From Streptomyces sp. NRRL B-3428 (lineage in GTDB: Bacteria; Actinomycetota; Actinomycetes; Streptomycetales; Streptomycetaceae), in the NCBI GenBank assembly GCA_000721375.1, contig JOGW01000019.1, forward strand, positions 62,001 to 126,000: 64,000 bases of DNA. Direction: 5' to 3'. Below, one piece after another: positions 43,625-52,793 of this stretch (its first letter is position 1; each line of letters starts with the position of its first letter). The notes beneath the pieces are model-generated. The model ran no database searches and was not told the DNA's origin. It saw nothing but the letters and a program-made list of their open reading frames with translations. A program made the position numbers and the translations under genes.

Positions 43625-44600
43625 CGGCGCCCTTCCTTCCGCGCGAGGTGAACAGCAGGTAGACCGCCGTCACAAGGAGCAGGAACAGCAGCAGGAGTAC
43701 GGACATGGCGGATCCGGAGCCGAAGTTCCAGGTGATGAACGACGAGTCGTAGATATGGATCGAGACCAGGTCCGCGGCCTCGGGTGCGCCCTTGCCGAAC
43801 AGCAGGAACGGGGTGTTGAAGTCGTTGAAGGTCCACAGGAACAGCACGAGCACCAGGACCTGGTTGACGGGGCGCAGCGAGGGCAGGGTGATCCGGCGGA
43901 TCTGCTGCCAGATGCCGGCGCCGTCGATCGACGCGGCCTCGTACAGCTCCTTGGGGATGTTCTGCAGCCCCGCCATCAGCATCAGGAACGCGAACGGCCA
44001 GGTCTTCCAGACCGCGACGGTCGTCAGCGCCCAGAAGCTGTTCTCGCCGATCAGCCAGAAACTGTCGCCGCCGAGCGCCGAGTTCACCAGGCCGTTGTCC
44101 CGCTGGAACATGAACGCCCAGGTGATCACCGCGGCGTAGGCCGGCAGCGCGTACGGCGTGAGGAACACCGCGCGCAGCACCGCGCGGCCGCGGAAGCTCT
44201 CCTGCATGAGGATCGCCGCGCTCACCCCGAACAGCCAGGACACGCCGACGGTGATGACCGTGAACGTGCAGGTCACCCAGAAGGAGTGGAGCATCTCCGC
44301 GCCGATCGGGGCGTCGAAGTCCACGGCGATACGGAAGTTGTCCAGACCCGCCCAGGGCGCGGCGCCCCAGTCCCGTATGTAGAACTGCGTGAGTTCTTTG
44401 AAGGCCATCACGATGCCGACGATCATCGGCACCAGATGGATGAGGAGCTCAAGGGCGAGCGCGGGGAGCAGCAGCAGATACGGCAGTCCACCGCGCCGTA
44501 TCCGGTCGGGTATCCGCAGCCGCCGGCGGCGGGGCGGACCCCCGGCGGGGGAGCGCTGGGCTTCCCCCGCCGCGGGTGCCTTCAAGTCGAGCGAGGTCAC
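43617..44600 (-). CDS. Carbohydrate ABC transporter permease (MalF/CebF type)
   Basis: A 327-residue permease with a basic Pro-rich N terminus, six transmembrane helices and the EAA loop YEAASIDGAGIWQQIRRITLPSLRP. It pairs with the MalG-type permease that follows. GTG 44600 has AGGAA at 6 nt and lies 10 bp after the binding-protein gene. Confidence 0.93.
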   Translation of the reverse strand: MTSLDLKAPAAGEAQRSPAGGPPRRRRLRIPDRIRRGGLPYLLLLPALALELLIHLVPMIVGIVMAFKELTQFYIRDWGAAPWAGLDNFRIAVDFDAPIGAEMLHSFWVTCTFTVITVGVSWLFGVSAAILMQESFRGRAVLRAVFLTPYALPAYAAVITWAFMFQRDNGLVNSALGGDSFWLIGENSFWALTTVAVWKTWPFAFLMLMAGLQNIPKELYEAASIDGAGIWQQIRRITLPSLRPVNQVLVLVLFLWTFNDFNTPFLLFGKGAPEAADLVSIHIYDSSFITWNFGSGSAMSVLLLLFLLLVTAVYLLFTSRGRKGADV

Positions 44601-44610
44601 GGTGCGTTCC

Positions 44611-45930
44611 TCAGCTCTTGGTCAGCTGCTGCTGGGCCTTGTCGAGCGCGGCCTTCACGGACTCCGTGGTCACCGGCCGGCCCGCGGCCGCGTCCGCGAA
44701 CAGATCCTTGATGGCCGTACCGACGACCGTCTCGAACTGCGACTCCTCGGGGACCTGCGGCAGCGGCGCGGCACTGGTGCCGAGCACGTCGCGCAGGACC
44801 GAGGTGTCCGGCTTGCCGAAGGCCGCGTCCTGCTGCGCCGCCTTGACCGGCGGGATCGAGCCGTAGGTGGAGTTGAGGATCTTCTGCTCCTCGTCCGAGG
44901 TCATGAACTTCACGAAGTCCAGGGCGCCGTCGAGGTTGTCGGTGTTCTTGAAGACCGAGATGTTGATGCCGGCCACCATCGAGTTGATCTGCTTGCCCTG
45001 TCCGGGCGCGCCCGACTGCACCGGCACGGGCGCGACGCCGTACTCGCTCTCGTCCATGCCCTGCGACTTGAACGTGGACGCGGCGGCCTGCCAGAGCACC
45101 ATCGCGGCCTTGCCCTTGGAGAAGTCGCTCAGCGACTGGTTCTGGGCGTACTCCGCGGCGCTCTTGGTGGTGATCTTGTCCTTGGCCATGAAGTCCACCC
45201 ACTGCTTCACGCCCGCGACAGCGCCGTCGGAGGTGAAGTCCGGCTTGCCGTCGGCGGTGAAGAAGTCGGCGCCGTGCTGCTTGGCGAGGACGAAGGCCTG
45301 GTGGATGTGGTTGGAGAGATTGCTGCCTTCGAGGGCCAGACCGTAGGTGTCGCCCTTGGTGACCTTCTTGCCGGCCTCGACCAGCTCGTCCCAGGTGGCC
45401 GGGGGCTTCTCTATGCCCGCGTCCTTGAAGATCTTTTTGTTGTAGTAGAGCGCGTACGACAGCGAGTACAGCGGGACGGCAGCCGGGTCCTTGCCCTGTG
45501 CACCGGCCGCCGCGACGGCCGCCTCGGTGAAGCGGTCCTTGCCGCCGATCTTGTCGAAGTTCTTCGCGTCCCAGGGCAGCAGGGCGCCGGTGGCCTGCAG
45601 TGATGCCGACCAGGTGTTGCCGATGTTCAGGACGTCAGGGCCCTGGCCCGAACTGGTCGCCGCCAGAATGCGGTTGAGGAGATCCGACCACGGGACGACC
45701 TCGAGCTCGACGTCGATCCCGGTCTGCTTCTCGAACTTCTTGATCTCCTTGGTGAGGATCTCCTTGTCGGCCTCGATGCTCGGGCCCTGGTTCGAGGCCC
45801 AGTACGTGAGCTTCTTGGGGCTTTTGTTGCTGCCCTCGCCGTTCGTCGACGTACCGCCGCCGCAGGCCGCGGCGGTAGAGGTCAGGGCGATGACGAGGGC
45901 GGCGGCTGCGGCGGCTCGCATTGTGCGCAT
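44611..45930 (-). CDS. Sugar-binding lipoprotein of a beta-glucoside ABC transporter
   Basis: A 439-residue family 1 solute-binding protein. The signal peptide ends STAAAC, giving lipidated Cys23, then a Gly/Ser linker. The mature protein has EKQTGIDVELEVVPW, GQGPDVLNIGNTW, and YGLALEGSN motifs typical of CebE/MalE-type proteins. ATG 45930 has GGAGAGGGG upstream; the reading frame is open much further but antisense to the ROK gene. First gene of the transporter-GH1 operon. Confidence 0.93.
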   Translation of the reverse strand: MRTMRAAAAAALVIALTSTAAACGGGTSTNGEGSNKSPKKLTYWASNQGPSIEADKEILTKEIKKFEKQTGIDVELEVVPWSDLLNRILAATSSGQGPDVLNIGNTWSASLQATGALLPWDAKNFDKIGGKDRFTEAAVAAAGAQGKDPAAVPLYSLSYALYYNKKIFKDAGIEKPPATWDELVEAGKKVTKGDTYGLALEGSNLSNHIHQAFVLAKQHGADFFTADGKPDFTSDGAVAGVKQWVDFMAKDKITTKSAAEYAQNQSLSDFSKGKAAMVLWQAAASTFKSQGMDESEYGVAPVPVQSGAPGQGKQINSMVAGINISVFKNTDNLDGALDFVKFMTSDEEQKILNSTYGSIPPVKAAQQDAAFGKPDTSVLRDVLGTSAAPLPQVPEESQFETVVGTAIKDLFADAAAGRPVTTESVKAALDKAQQQLTKS

Positions 45931-45954
45931 GAGGGCCCCTCTCCAGGGGGTGGC

Positions 45955-46049
45955 CCCGTTCAACTCATGAACGGGCGTCACGGCTAAATTCAAGGCGTGA
46001 GTTAAGTAGTAAGAGAAGTGGGCGTCAAGAGCTCGCGCACGAGTTGACC
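45955..46049. promoter_or_regulatory. Divergent regulatory region of the beta-glucoside operon and ROK gene
   Basis: A perfect inverted repeat CCCGTTCA (45955-45962)/TGAACGGG (45968-45975) with 5-bp spacing sits 25 nt before the binding-protein ATG. A shared half-site, YGAGTTRA, occurs three times: inside that repeat (minus strand, TGAGTTGAAC), at 45998-46007 (TGAGTTAAGT) and at 46040-46049 (CGAGTTGACC). These are candidate ROK operator sites. The canonical CebR palindrome TGGGAGCGCTCCCA is absent. Confidence 0.5.
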
Positions 46050-46113
46050 AGCACGTTATGGTCACGGTCGTAAGGGAGTTGGGCCCTTGTCCGTGTTGCC
46101 GACGGGAGCGACG

Positions 46114-47331
46114 ATGGCGGAACCACACCGGCGCACGGTGCGTGACCTGCGGCGCAGCAATCGCTCGACCGTGCTCACGAAGCTCTACTTCGAGGGTCCG
46201 CTCAGCCGTCAGGAGCTCGGCCCGCTCACCGGACTGAGTTCGGGCTCCATCAGCAACGTGGTGGGTGAGCTGATCGCGGACGGTGTCGTCGAGGACGCGG
46301 GGTCGGTGGACTCCGACGGCGGCCGCCCGCGCACGCTCCTGCGTGTCACCCCGGGCAGCGCCCATCTCGTCGGCGTGGACGTCGGCGAGACCCGGGTGCG
46401 CGTGGAGCTCTTCGACCTCACGCTCACAGAACTCGCCCGCGCCGATCTGCCGTTGCCCCCGGACGGGCACGACGTGGAGCGGGTCGTACGGCTGATCGGC
46501 GAGGGCCTGCAACAAGTGATGGAACAGGTCCTTCCGTCCACCCCGCTGCTCGGCGTGGGCGTCGGCGTCCCCGGCATCGTGGACTCCGGCGAGGTCGTGC
46601 ACGGCCAGACGATCGGCTGGGACGCGGTACCGCTCGGCTCGCTGCTGCGCGCCTCGGGTCAACTGCCGCCCGAGATACCGCTGTTCATCGACAACGGTGC
46701 CAAGACCCTCGGCCGCGCGGAGATGTGGTTCGGGGCGGGCCGCGGCGCCCGTAACGCCGTGGTCACCCTGATCGGCTCGGGTGTCGGCGCGTGCGTGATC
46801 GCCGACGGAGTCCCGTATCAGGGCGCGACCAGCAGTGCGGGGGAGTGGGGGCACACCGTCCTGCAGGTGGTGGGCGGACGCAGGTGCCGCTGTGGTTCGC
46901 ACGGCTGCCTCGAGGCGTACGTGGGCGCCGAATCGCTCCTCGAACGGTGGCGGGAGCGGGGTGGCACCTGGTCGGCGCCGGACGAGGAGGGCGCGCTGGC
47001 CTCGCTCCTCGCCGATCCCGACGCGGGTCCACTGCTGGACGAGACGGCCCGGTATCTGGGCGCGGGCATCGCCGACCTCGTCAATCTCTTCAACCCGGAA
47101 CGGATCGTGGTCGGCGGCTGGGCGGGCCTGCTGCTCGGTCCGCGCCTGCTGCCGGCGGTCCGTGAGGCGGCCGCCTCGTACGCGCTGCGGCATCCCTTCG
47201 CGGGCACCTCGCTGGTGCTCGGGCGGCTCGGTCCCGACGCGGTGACGGTGGGTGCGGCGACGCTGCCGCTCGCCCGGTTCCTTGAGGCAGGCGGGGCGAT
47301 CCGAGGGAAGGTGGGGTCGGGGGCGGGGTGA
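46114..47331 (+). CDS. ROK family transcriptional repressor
   Basis: A 405-residue ROK protein with an N-terminal winged helix (VRDLRRSNRSTVLTKLYFEG, then LSRQELGPLTGLSSGSISNVVGELIADGVV) and a sugar-kinase-like core (GVDVGETRVRVELFD, GVGVPGIVDSGEV, and the zinc motif CRCGSHGCLE). The phosphate loop GETR departs from the kinase GGT, so it should bind but not phosphorylate sugar. ATG 46114 has GGGAG 5 nt upstream. Divergent from the transporter-GH1 operon, which it presumably represses until the sugar is present. Confidence 0.92.
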   Translation: MAEPHRRTVRDLRRSNRSTVLTKLYFEGPLSRQELGPLTGLSSGSISNVVGELIADGVVEDAGSVDSDGGRPRTLLRVTPGSAHLVGVDVGETRVRVELFDLTLTELARADLPLPPDGHDVERVVRLIGEGLQQVMEQVLPSTPLLGVGVGVPGIVDSGEVVHGQTIGWDAVPLGSLLRASGQLPPEIPLFIDNGAKTLGRAEMWFGAGRGARNAVVTLIGSGVGACVIADGVPYQGATSSAGEWGHTVLQVVGGRRCRCGSHGCLEAYVGAESLLERWRERGGTWSAPDEEGALASLLADPDAGPLLDETARYLGAGIADLVNLFNPERIVVGGWAGLLLGPRLLPAVREAAASYALRHPFAGTSLVLGRLGPDAVTVGAATLPLARFLEAGGAIRGKVGSGAG

Positions 47332-47407
47332 TCGTTCTTCGTCGGGCCGTCGGGTTAGCCTCGGAGCGGGATGACCTCGGGGCCGGCAACTGGGAGGACC
47401 GCAACAC

Positions 47408-48589
47408 ATGGACTTCGTCGATCTGGGCGCGTACGGCGAGCAGTTCACCAAGGACCCGTATCCCGTCTACGCGGAACTCCGCAGCCGAGGCCCCGCGCAC
47501 TTCGTACGCCTCGCCCCGCCGTATCAGGACGCCTACACCTGGCTGATCGTCGGATACGAGGAGGCGCGGGCGGCCCTGAACGACCCCCGGCTCGCCAAGG
47601 ATCCGTCCGTGCTCGGCGGCGCGGCGATGGACGGCGACCTCATCGGCACCCATCTCCTGCTCGCCGACCCGCCCCAGCACACGCGGCTGCGCAAGCTGGT
47701 GGCACGGGAGTTCACCGCGCGACGAGTGGAGGCGCTCGCGCCGCGCGTGCAGGCGGTCGCCGACGGGCTCCTCGACGCGATGGGCGCACGCGGCCGGACC
47801 AACCTCATCGACTCCTTCGCCTTCCCGCTCCCGCTCACAGTGATCTGCGAACTCCTCGGCGTACCCGATATGGACCGCGAGGAATTCCGTGCGATGTCCA
47901 ACGAGGTGGTCGCGCCGACCAGCGCCGAGGCCGAGATGGCGGCCATCGCCCGACTGGCCCCCTATCTCGACGACTTGATCGAGGACAAGCGCTGTGCGGC
48001 GCCCGGTGACGACCTCCTCAGCGCCCTGATCCGTACGCGGGCCGAGGACGGCGACCAGCTCTCCGCCGAGGAGCTGCGGGCGATGGCCTTCCTGCTCCTG
48101 ATCGCGGGTCACGAGACCACGGTCAATCTGATCGGCAACGCGGTCCACTCACTCCTCGCCCACCCGTCTCAACTCGAATCCGTACGCTCGGACTTCTGGC
48201 GCCTGGACGCGGTGATCGAGGAGACCTTGCGCCATGAGGGCCCGGTCGAGAACGCCACGTACCGCTTCACGACCGAACCCGTCACGATCGGCGAGGTCAC
48301 CATCCCGCAGGGCCACGCGGTCCTGGTCTCGCTCGCGGCCGCCGCCCACGACCCCGCCCGCTTCTCCCACCCCGACCGATTCGACCCGGACCGCTCGCCG
48401 CAGGGCCATCTGGCCTTCGGCCACGGCATCCACTACTGCATGGGCGCGCCGCTCGCGCGCCTTGAGGCCCGCATCGCGCTACGTACGCTGCTGGAGCGCT
48501 GTCCGGACCTCGCGCTCGACGGGGACCCTGGGCCCTGGCTGCCCGGGATGCTGGTGCGGGGGGTGCGAAAACTCCCTGTGAAGTGGTGA
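47408..48589 (+). CDS. Cytochrome P450
   Basis: A 393-residue soluble bacterial P450 of the CYP105/107 type. I-helix AGHETT, K-helix EETLR (ExxR), and heme loop FGHGIHYCMGAPLA with axial Cys344 are intact, as is the DPPQHTRLRKLV helix-C segment. Monooxygenase needing ferredoxin and reductase, neither of which is nearby. No biosynthetic genes adjoin it, so a xenobiotic or housekeeping hydroxylation is as likely as secondary metabolism. ATG 47408 has GGGAGGA at 9 nt; a TAGCCT -10 lies near 47355. Confidence 0.95.
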   Translation: MDFVDLGAYGEQFTKDPYPVYAELRSRGPAHFVRLAPPYQDAYTWLIVGYEEARAALNDPRLAKDPSVLGGAAMDGDLIGTHLLLADPPQHTRLRKLVAREFTARRVEALAPRVQAVADGLLDAMGARGRTNLIDSFAFPLPLTVICELLGVPDMDREEFRAMSNEVVAPTSAEAEMAAIARLAPYLDDLIEDKRCAAPGDDLLSALIRTRAEDGDQLSAEELRAMAFLLLIAGHETTVNLIGNAVHSLLAHPSQLESVRSDFWRLDAVIEETLRHEGPVENATYRFTTEPVTIGEVTIPQGHAVLVSLAAAAHDPARFSHPDRFDPDRSPQGHLAFGHGIHYCMGAPLARLEARIALRTLLERCPDLALDGDPGPWLPGMLVRGVRKLPVKW

Positions 48590-48710
48590 AATGCGGGTCG
48601 CAGCAGGGAGGGCGGACCTCGATGTCAGTGGGCCTCGATAGCCTTTGAAGGGGCTCGGCCCCCGGGCGGGAGGGGTCTGTTCTCCGTCCAGCAGACCAGG
48701 AGGAGCGCCG

Positions 48711-49157
48711 ATGCCGGATCCCATGCCGGAGTTCGATCCCTTCGTATTCGATCTCGCCGTCGCCGAACAGGTCCTGGACGCCCAGCCGTTCAGCCGCCTC
48801 CTGAAGACGCGTATCACCGCCTTCGGTGACGGCGAGGCGGTACTCGAACTGGACATCCACGAGGAGCTCGAGCAGCAGAACGGCTTCCTGCACGGCGGCG
48901 TCCTCGCCTACGCGGCCGACAACTCGCTGACCTTCGCGGCTGGTTCGGCCCTCGGCCCCTCCGTCCTCACCTCCGGCTTCTCCATCCAGTACATGCGCCC
49001 GGCCCGCGGCCGCACGCTGCTCGCGCGCGCCTCGGTCGTGCACGCGGGGCGCCGCCAGGCGGTGGCCCGCTGCGACCTGGTCTGCGTCGCCGACGACGGT
49101 ACGGAGACGCTGTGCGCGGTCGCGCAGGGAACGGTCCTCAACACCTCGGGCAGCTGA
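48711..49157 (+). CDS. PaaI-type hotdog thioesterase
   Basis: A 148-residue thioesterase: EEL-x-QQNGFLHGGVLAYAADNSLTFAA carries the conserved Asn, His-Gly-Gly and Asp of the PaaI active site, followed by SIQYMRPARGRTLLARASVVHAGRR. It would hydrolyse aromatic or acyl-CoA esters. ATG 48711 has AGGAGGAG upstream. Two nt separate its stop from the next start, so the two form an operon. Confidence 0.88.
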   Translation: MPDPMPEFDPFVFDLAVAEQVLDAQPFSRLLKTRITAFGDGEAVLELDIHEELEQQNGFLHGGVLAYAADNSLTFAAGSALGPSVLTSGFSIQYMRPARGRTLLARASVVHAGRRQAVARCDLVCVADDGTETLCAVAQGTVLNTSGS

Positions 49158-49158
49158 G

Positions 49159-49671
49159 ATGCAGCGCCAGGTGGAGATATCGGCCGACCTCACCGCCCGC
49201 CTCGGCGGCGGTGAGGGCTTCCACCACGTCCACTGGCGCTCCCAGCTCGAACTCGCCCTCGACTGCTTCGTCTGCGAACGCACCGCGCGCACCACGGTGT
49301 TGGAGCTGGGCGCGGAGCGCGCGCTGTGCTCGGGCAGCACCAGCAGCGGCTTCCCCAGCCACTACACGGCGGCCCGCATCGCGGCCTTCGACGTCACCTC
49401 GGGCGACGACCGCCTCTCGCTGCGCGCCGTGGTCAGCTTCTGGTGGGCCCCCTTCACGGACTCCCGCACGGGCCTGCGCGGCGCGGCCCCCACCCTCCAG
49501 CCCTGGGTCCGCCTCCACCTGGGCTACAACTGCCCCGACGAAACCGCCAAGGACCCCCACCACTTCACGACGCAGACCAACGCGATCCGCCCGACGAGCG
49601 AGTCCTGCACGCATTGCAGCCGACCGGTGGCGACCAGCACCCGGGCGCCTGCGATCCGGTTGATGGACTAG
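49159..49671 (+). CDS. Uncharacterised protein with C-terminal CxxC
   Basis: A 170-residue soluble protein. It has scattered cysteines (CFVCERT near 37-41, CSGS near 57, YNCPDE near 126) and a C-terminal CTHCSRP, so two CxxC pairs that might bind zinc. I recognise no family. The start ATG 49159 follows the thioesterase stop directly (TGAGATG), implying coupling. Confidence 0.7.
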   Translation: MQRQVEISADLTARLGGGEGFHHVHWRSQLELALDCFVCERTARTTVLELGAERALCSGSTSSGFPSHYTAARIAAFDVTSGDDRLSLRAVVSFWWAPFTDSRTGLRGAAPTLQPWVRLHLGYNCPDETAKDPHHFTTQTNAIRPTSESCTHCSRPVATSTRAPAIRLMD

Positions 49672-49687
49672 GGCGGGCGGTGTCGGG

Positions 49688-52666
49688 TCACGTCCTCGAC
49701 CCCGCTTCCGCGGCGCGAGACGCCCTGGTCAGACCCCGCTGGGCGCGGTCCGGCTCGCCGGTGCCTTGGAGGCCGCGGGCGCGATCCAGCTCCAGCGCCG
49801 ACCGGTGCGCCTGTACGGCGCGTGCCGCATCACCCATCTCCAAGGCGGCCTCGCCGAAGGCATTGAGGGCGTCCGCCTCCTCCGTGTCGTTGCCCAGTCG
49901 CCGCAGCAGGCCCAGTGCCTCCTGGTGCAGTGACTCGGCCCGTTCGGCGCGACCTTGGCGCAGACTCAGCACCGCGAGATGACTGAGCACGATCGCCTGT
50001 TCCAGGACCTCGCCGTCCCCCGCGGCGCGATAGCGCTCAAGGGCTTCGAGCAGATGCTTCTCGGCCAGGGCGAACTCACCCTGGCCCGCGAGCGCCAAAC
50101 CCTTGTTGCCCAGCGCGTGCGTCTCCCCGACCGGATCCCCGCATTCCCGGTACAGCGCCAGTGCCTGGTCGAACCAGTCGGCGGCCGGGGCGAAGTCGGC
50201 CTGCCGCCAGCACAGATTGCCGAGCAGGTTGAGCGCGCGCGCCTGGACGTGCCGGTCGCCGGCGGCCCGGCTGAGCTCCAGCGCCTGCTCCGCGTCCTCA
50301 TGCGCCGTGCGGTAGCGGCCCTGTCGCAGACTCACCCAGGCGACGCCGAGCGCGGCGCGGGCCTCGCAAGTGCGCTCGCCCGCCGCCCGGGCCAGGACCC
50401 GGGCCCGGCCATGCAGCGCGAGGGCGTCGGTGTGATGTCCGTAGTCGTAGAGAAACGGGCTGAGGAGCGCCGCCAGCGGCCCGACATGACTGTGCGGGGC
50501 ACCGTCGACAGCCACCAGGTTGCCGCGTTCGCTGTCCAGCCACGCCAGGGCCTGCTCGGCGTCGGTGAGCGGCACCGCCGTCGTGGCCTGCGGTGCGGCG
50601 GCGAGCCGCAGCTGACGCGCGCCGGGGAACAGCAGGCCGACGGCTGTCGCGGCAGTGGAACGGTAGTGGTCGAACAACCGGTTGACGGCGGCGTCCCGCG
50701 CCGGCTCCGGCTCCTGCGCGAAAGCGGTCTCGTGCGCGTGCGCGCGCAGCAGATCGTGGAAGGTGTAGCGGTCCGCCTGGCGCTGCTCCAGCATGTGGAC
50801 GTCGAGCAGGTCCTCGAGCAGGACATCGGCCTCCTCCACCGGCAGGTCCGCGAGCGCGGCGGCGGCCCGCGCGTCGAAGTCGCGGCCCGGATGGAGCCCG
50901 GCAAGGCGGAACATGCGCTGCTGCGCACCGGTCAACTGCTGGTAGGACAGGGCGAAGGCGGCGGTCACGCTGCGATCGCCTGCGGTGAGCTCCGCCAGTC
51001 GGCGCCGCTGGTCGCGCAGCCGTGCGGCCGCATGGGCGACCGACCACGTCGGCCGGTGGTGCAGCCGGGCGGCAGCGATGCGTACCGCCAGCGGAAGGAA
51101 TCCGCACAGCTGCAGTACGTCGAGGACGGCGAGCGGCTCGGCGGCCGCGCGCTCGCCCACGATCCCGGTGAACAGCACCTCGGCGTCCTGCGGTGCCAGC
51201 GGTTCCAGCGACAGGGCCTGTGCGCCGTCCAGGTCCATCAGGCGCCGCCGACTGGTGATCATCACGAGGCAGTCGGAGTCGCCCGGCAGCAGCGGTCTGA
51301 CCTGAGCCGCGTTCGCCGCGTTGTCCAGGACCGCGACGACACTCCGCCCCGACAACTCGGCCCGCCACAGCGCGGATCGTGCGGCTGTGTCATGGGGGAT
51401 ACGGCCGGAGGGAACGCCCAGCTGTCGCAGCAGGACCTCGAGCGCGGTGTCGGCGGACACCGGGTTCCGGCCGGTGCTGTGCGCGTCCAGATCGACGAAC
51501 AACTGCCCGTCGGGGAAGCGCGCGGCAAAGCTGCGGGCGGCGTGCACGGCGAGTGAGGTCTTCCCGCTGCCGGCCATCCCGTTGATCGCCGCGATCGTCG
51601 GGGCGTCGCCCGAGCCCGTGACCGCCCGCTGCAGACGGTCCAGTTCGTCCGGCCGCCCGGTGAAATCGGGTATGGCGGACGGCAGATGACTCAAACGGCG
51701 GGCCTGGGAAGCCGGGGCGACGGCGTCCGGGAGGTGCGCGGAAACCGGCTCCGTGAGGGGCGCCGGGACCGCCGTGGAAGCGGGGCCTGCGGTTTCGGCC
51801 TGTGCGGAAGGGGGGTCGGCGGTTTCGCCCTGTGCGGAAGGGGCGCCGGCGGTTTCGCCCTGTGCGGAGGCGGGGCCGGCGTTCCCGACCGGCTTCCCGC
51901 TCGGCCTCGCGACAGCCAGCAGTGAGGGGTCGTCGCGAAGGATGCGTGCCTCCAGCGTCGTGAACTCCCGTCCCGGATCCAGGCCTTGGGTGTCCGCCAG
52001 AGCCGTGCGCAGTGCCCGGCCCGTGGCCAGCGCATCGGCCTGTCGGCCCGACCGGTGCAGAGCCAGCATCAGCTGACCGGCCAGCCGCTCCCGTAACGGA
52101 TGCTCCGTGACCAGGGCCGCCAGTTCACCGATGAGCTGCTCGTGGCGCCCGTCCTCCAGCTCCAGGTCCGCCAGTTGCTCGACGGCGGCCAACCGCCGAT
52201 CCGCCAACTGCCGTCGGGCGAGCGGCACATAGTCGCCGTTGACGTCGGCCAGCGGCTGCCCGCGCCACAGCGCGAGCGCGGCGCGCAGCTCGGTGGCCGC
52301 CGCGCCCCGATCCGCGGCGGTGGCGAGCCGTCTCGCACCGGAGACGTGCGCGGCGAACCGGTCAAGGTCGAGCTGCCCCGGCTCGAGGGTGGCGAGGTAC
52401 CCGGCGCCGCGGGTGACCAGCACCCGGTCGCCGCCCGGGGCCGAACGCAGCACCCGGCGCAGGGAGGTGACGGCGGCATGTACCTGCGAGCGCGCGGTGC
52501 CGGGCACGTCCGCGCCCCACATGGCGCCGATCAGCCGCTCGATACCGACCACCGTCCCCGCATGCAGCAGCAGATAGGCAAGGACCGCCCGGTGCCGAGG
52601 AGCCGCGCCCGGCAGCAGCCGGCCCCCATGCTCCAGCTCGACCGGACCAAGCACCGTGAAGCGCAC
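49688..52666 (-). CDS. AfsR-type SARP regulator with NB-ARC and TPR domains, TTA codon present
   Basis: A 992-residue regulator. Residues 1-90 are an OmpR-like winged helix (VRFTVLGPVELEHGG and RAVLAYLLLHAG), 90-245 the bacterial transcriptional activation domain, 245-315 a low-complexity linker with a 10-residue repeat, about 345-600 the NB-ARC ATPase (Walker A GMAGSGKTS, then VVAVLDNA), and 700-960 tetratricopeptide repeats (NLLGNLCWRQADFAPAADWFDQAL and similar). GTG 52666 has GGGGGAGG 10 nt upstream; an ATG at 52705 is in frame. Codon 191 is TTA (52096-52094), so translation should need the bldA tRNA. It diverges from an AhpD-like pair whose promoter carries SARP-type direct repeats. Confidence 0.92.
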   Translation of the reverse strand: MRFTVLGPVELEHGGRLLPGAAPRHRAVLAYLLLHAGTVVGIERLIGAMWGADVPGTARSQVHAAVTSLRRVLRSAPGGDRVLVTRGAGYLATLEPGQLDLDRFAAHVSGARRLATAADRGAAATELRAALALWRGQPLADVNGDYVPLARRQLADRRLAAVEQLADLELEDGRHEQLIGELAALVTEHPLRERLAGQLMLALHRSGRQADALATGRALRTALADTQGLDPGREFTTLEARILRDDPSLLAVARPSGKPVGNAGPASAQGETAGAPSAQGETADPPSAQAETAGPASTAVPAPLTEPVSAHLPDAVAPASQARRLSHLPSAIPDFTGRPDELDRLQRAVTGSGDAPTIAAINGMAGSGKTSLAVHAARSFAARFPDGQLFVDLDAHSTGRNPVSADTALEVLLRQLGVPSGRIPHDTAARSALWRAELSGRSVVAVLDNAANAAQVRPLLPGDSDCLVMITSRRRLMDLDGAQALSLEPLAPQDAEVLFTGIVGERAAAEPLAVLDVLQLCGFLPLAVRIAAARLHHRPTWSVAHAAARLRDQRRRLAELTAGDRSVTAAFALSYQQLTGAQQRMFRLAGLHPGRDFDARAAAALADLPVEEADVLLEDLLDVHMLEQRQADRYTFHDLLRAHAHETAFAQEPEPARDAAVNRLFDHYRSTAATAVGLLFPGARQLRLAAAPQATTAVPLTDAEQALAWLDSERGNLVAVDGAPHSHVGPLAALLSPFLYDYGHHTDALALHGRARVLARAAGERTCEARAALGVAWVSLRQGRYRTAHEDAEQALELSRAAGDRHVQARALNLLGNLCWRQADFAPAADWFDQALALYRECGDPVGETHALGNKGLALAGQGEFALAEKHLLEALERYRAAGDGEVLEQAIVLSHLAVLSLRQGRAERAESLHQEALGLLRRLGNDTEEADALNAFGEAALEMGDAARAVQAHRSALELDRARGLQGTGEPDRAQRGLTRASRAAEAGSRT
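51791..51880 (-). repeat. Three 30-bp tandem repeats in the SARP linker
   Basis: Units 51791-51820, 51821-51850 and 51851-51880 encode three near-identical decapeptides of the form SAQGETAxxP between the activation and NB-ARC domains. The reading frame is kept, so the linker length is likely variable among strains. Confidence 0.88.
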
Positions 52667-52700
52667 GCTCGCATCGCCTCCCCCTGCGGCTGAGCGCACG

Positions 52701-52730
52701 CCCATCGCGCGCCCATCGCCGATCTATCAA
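52701..52730 (+). promoter_or_regulatory. SARP-type heptamer direct repeat and -10 of the AhpD-like operon
   Basis: CCCATCG occurs at 52701-52707 and 52712-52718, separated by exactly 4 bp (11-bp period), the geometry bound by OmpR-like SARP domains. A possible -10 TATCAA (52725-52730) lies 6 bp downstream and no good -35 is seen, as is typical for SARP-activated promoters. This would drive the 52794 gene. Confidence 0.6.
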
Positions 52731-52793
52731 CCCCGCGCCCCATGATGCCTCTCGAACACGGAATCGGAACACGCAAAGGTGGAGGTGGAGTTC

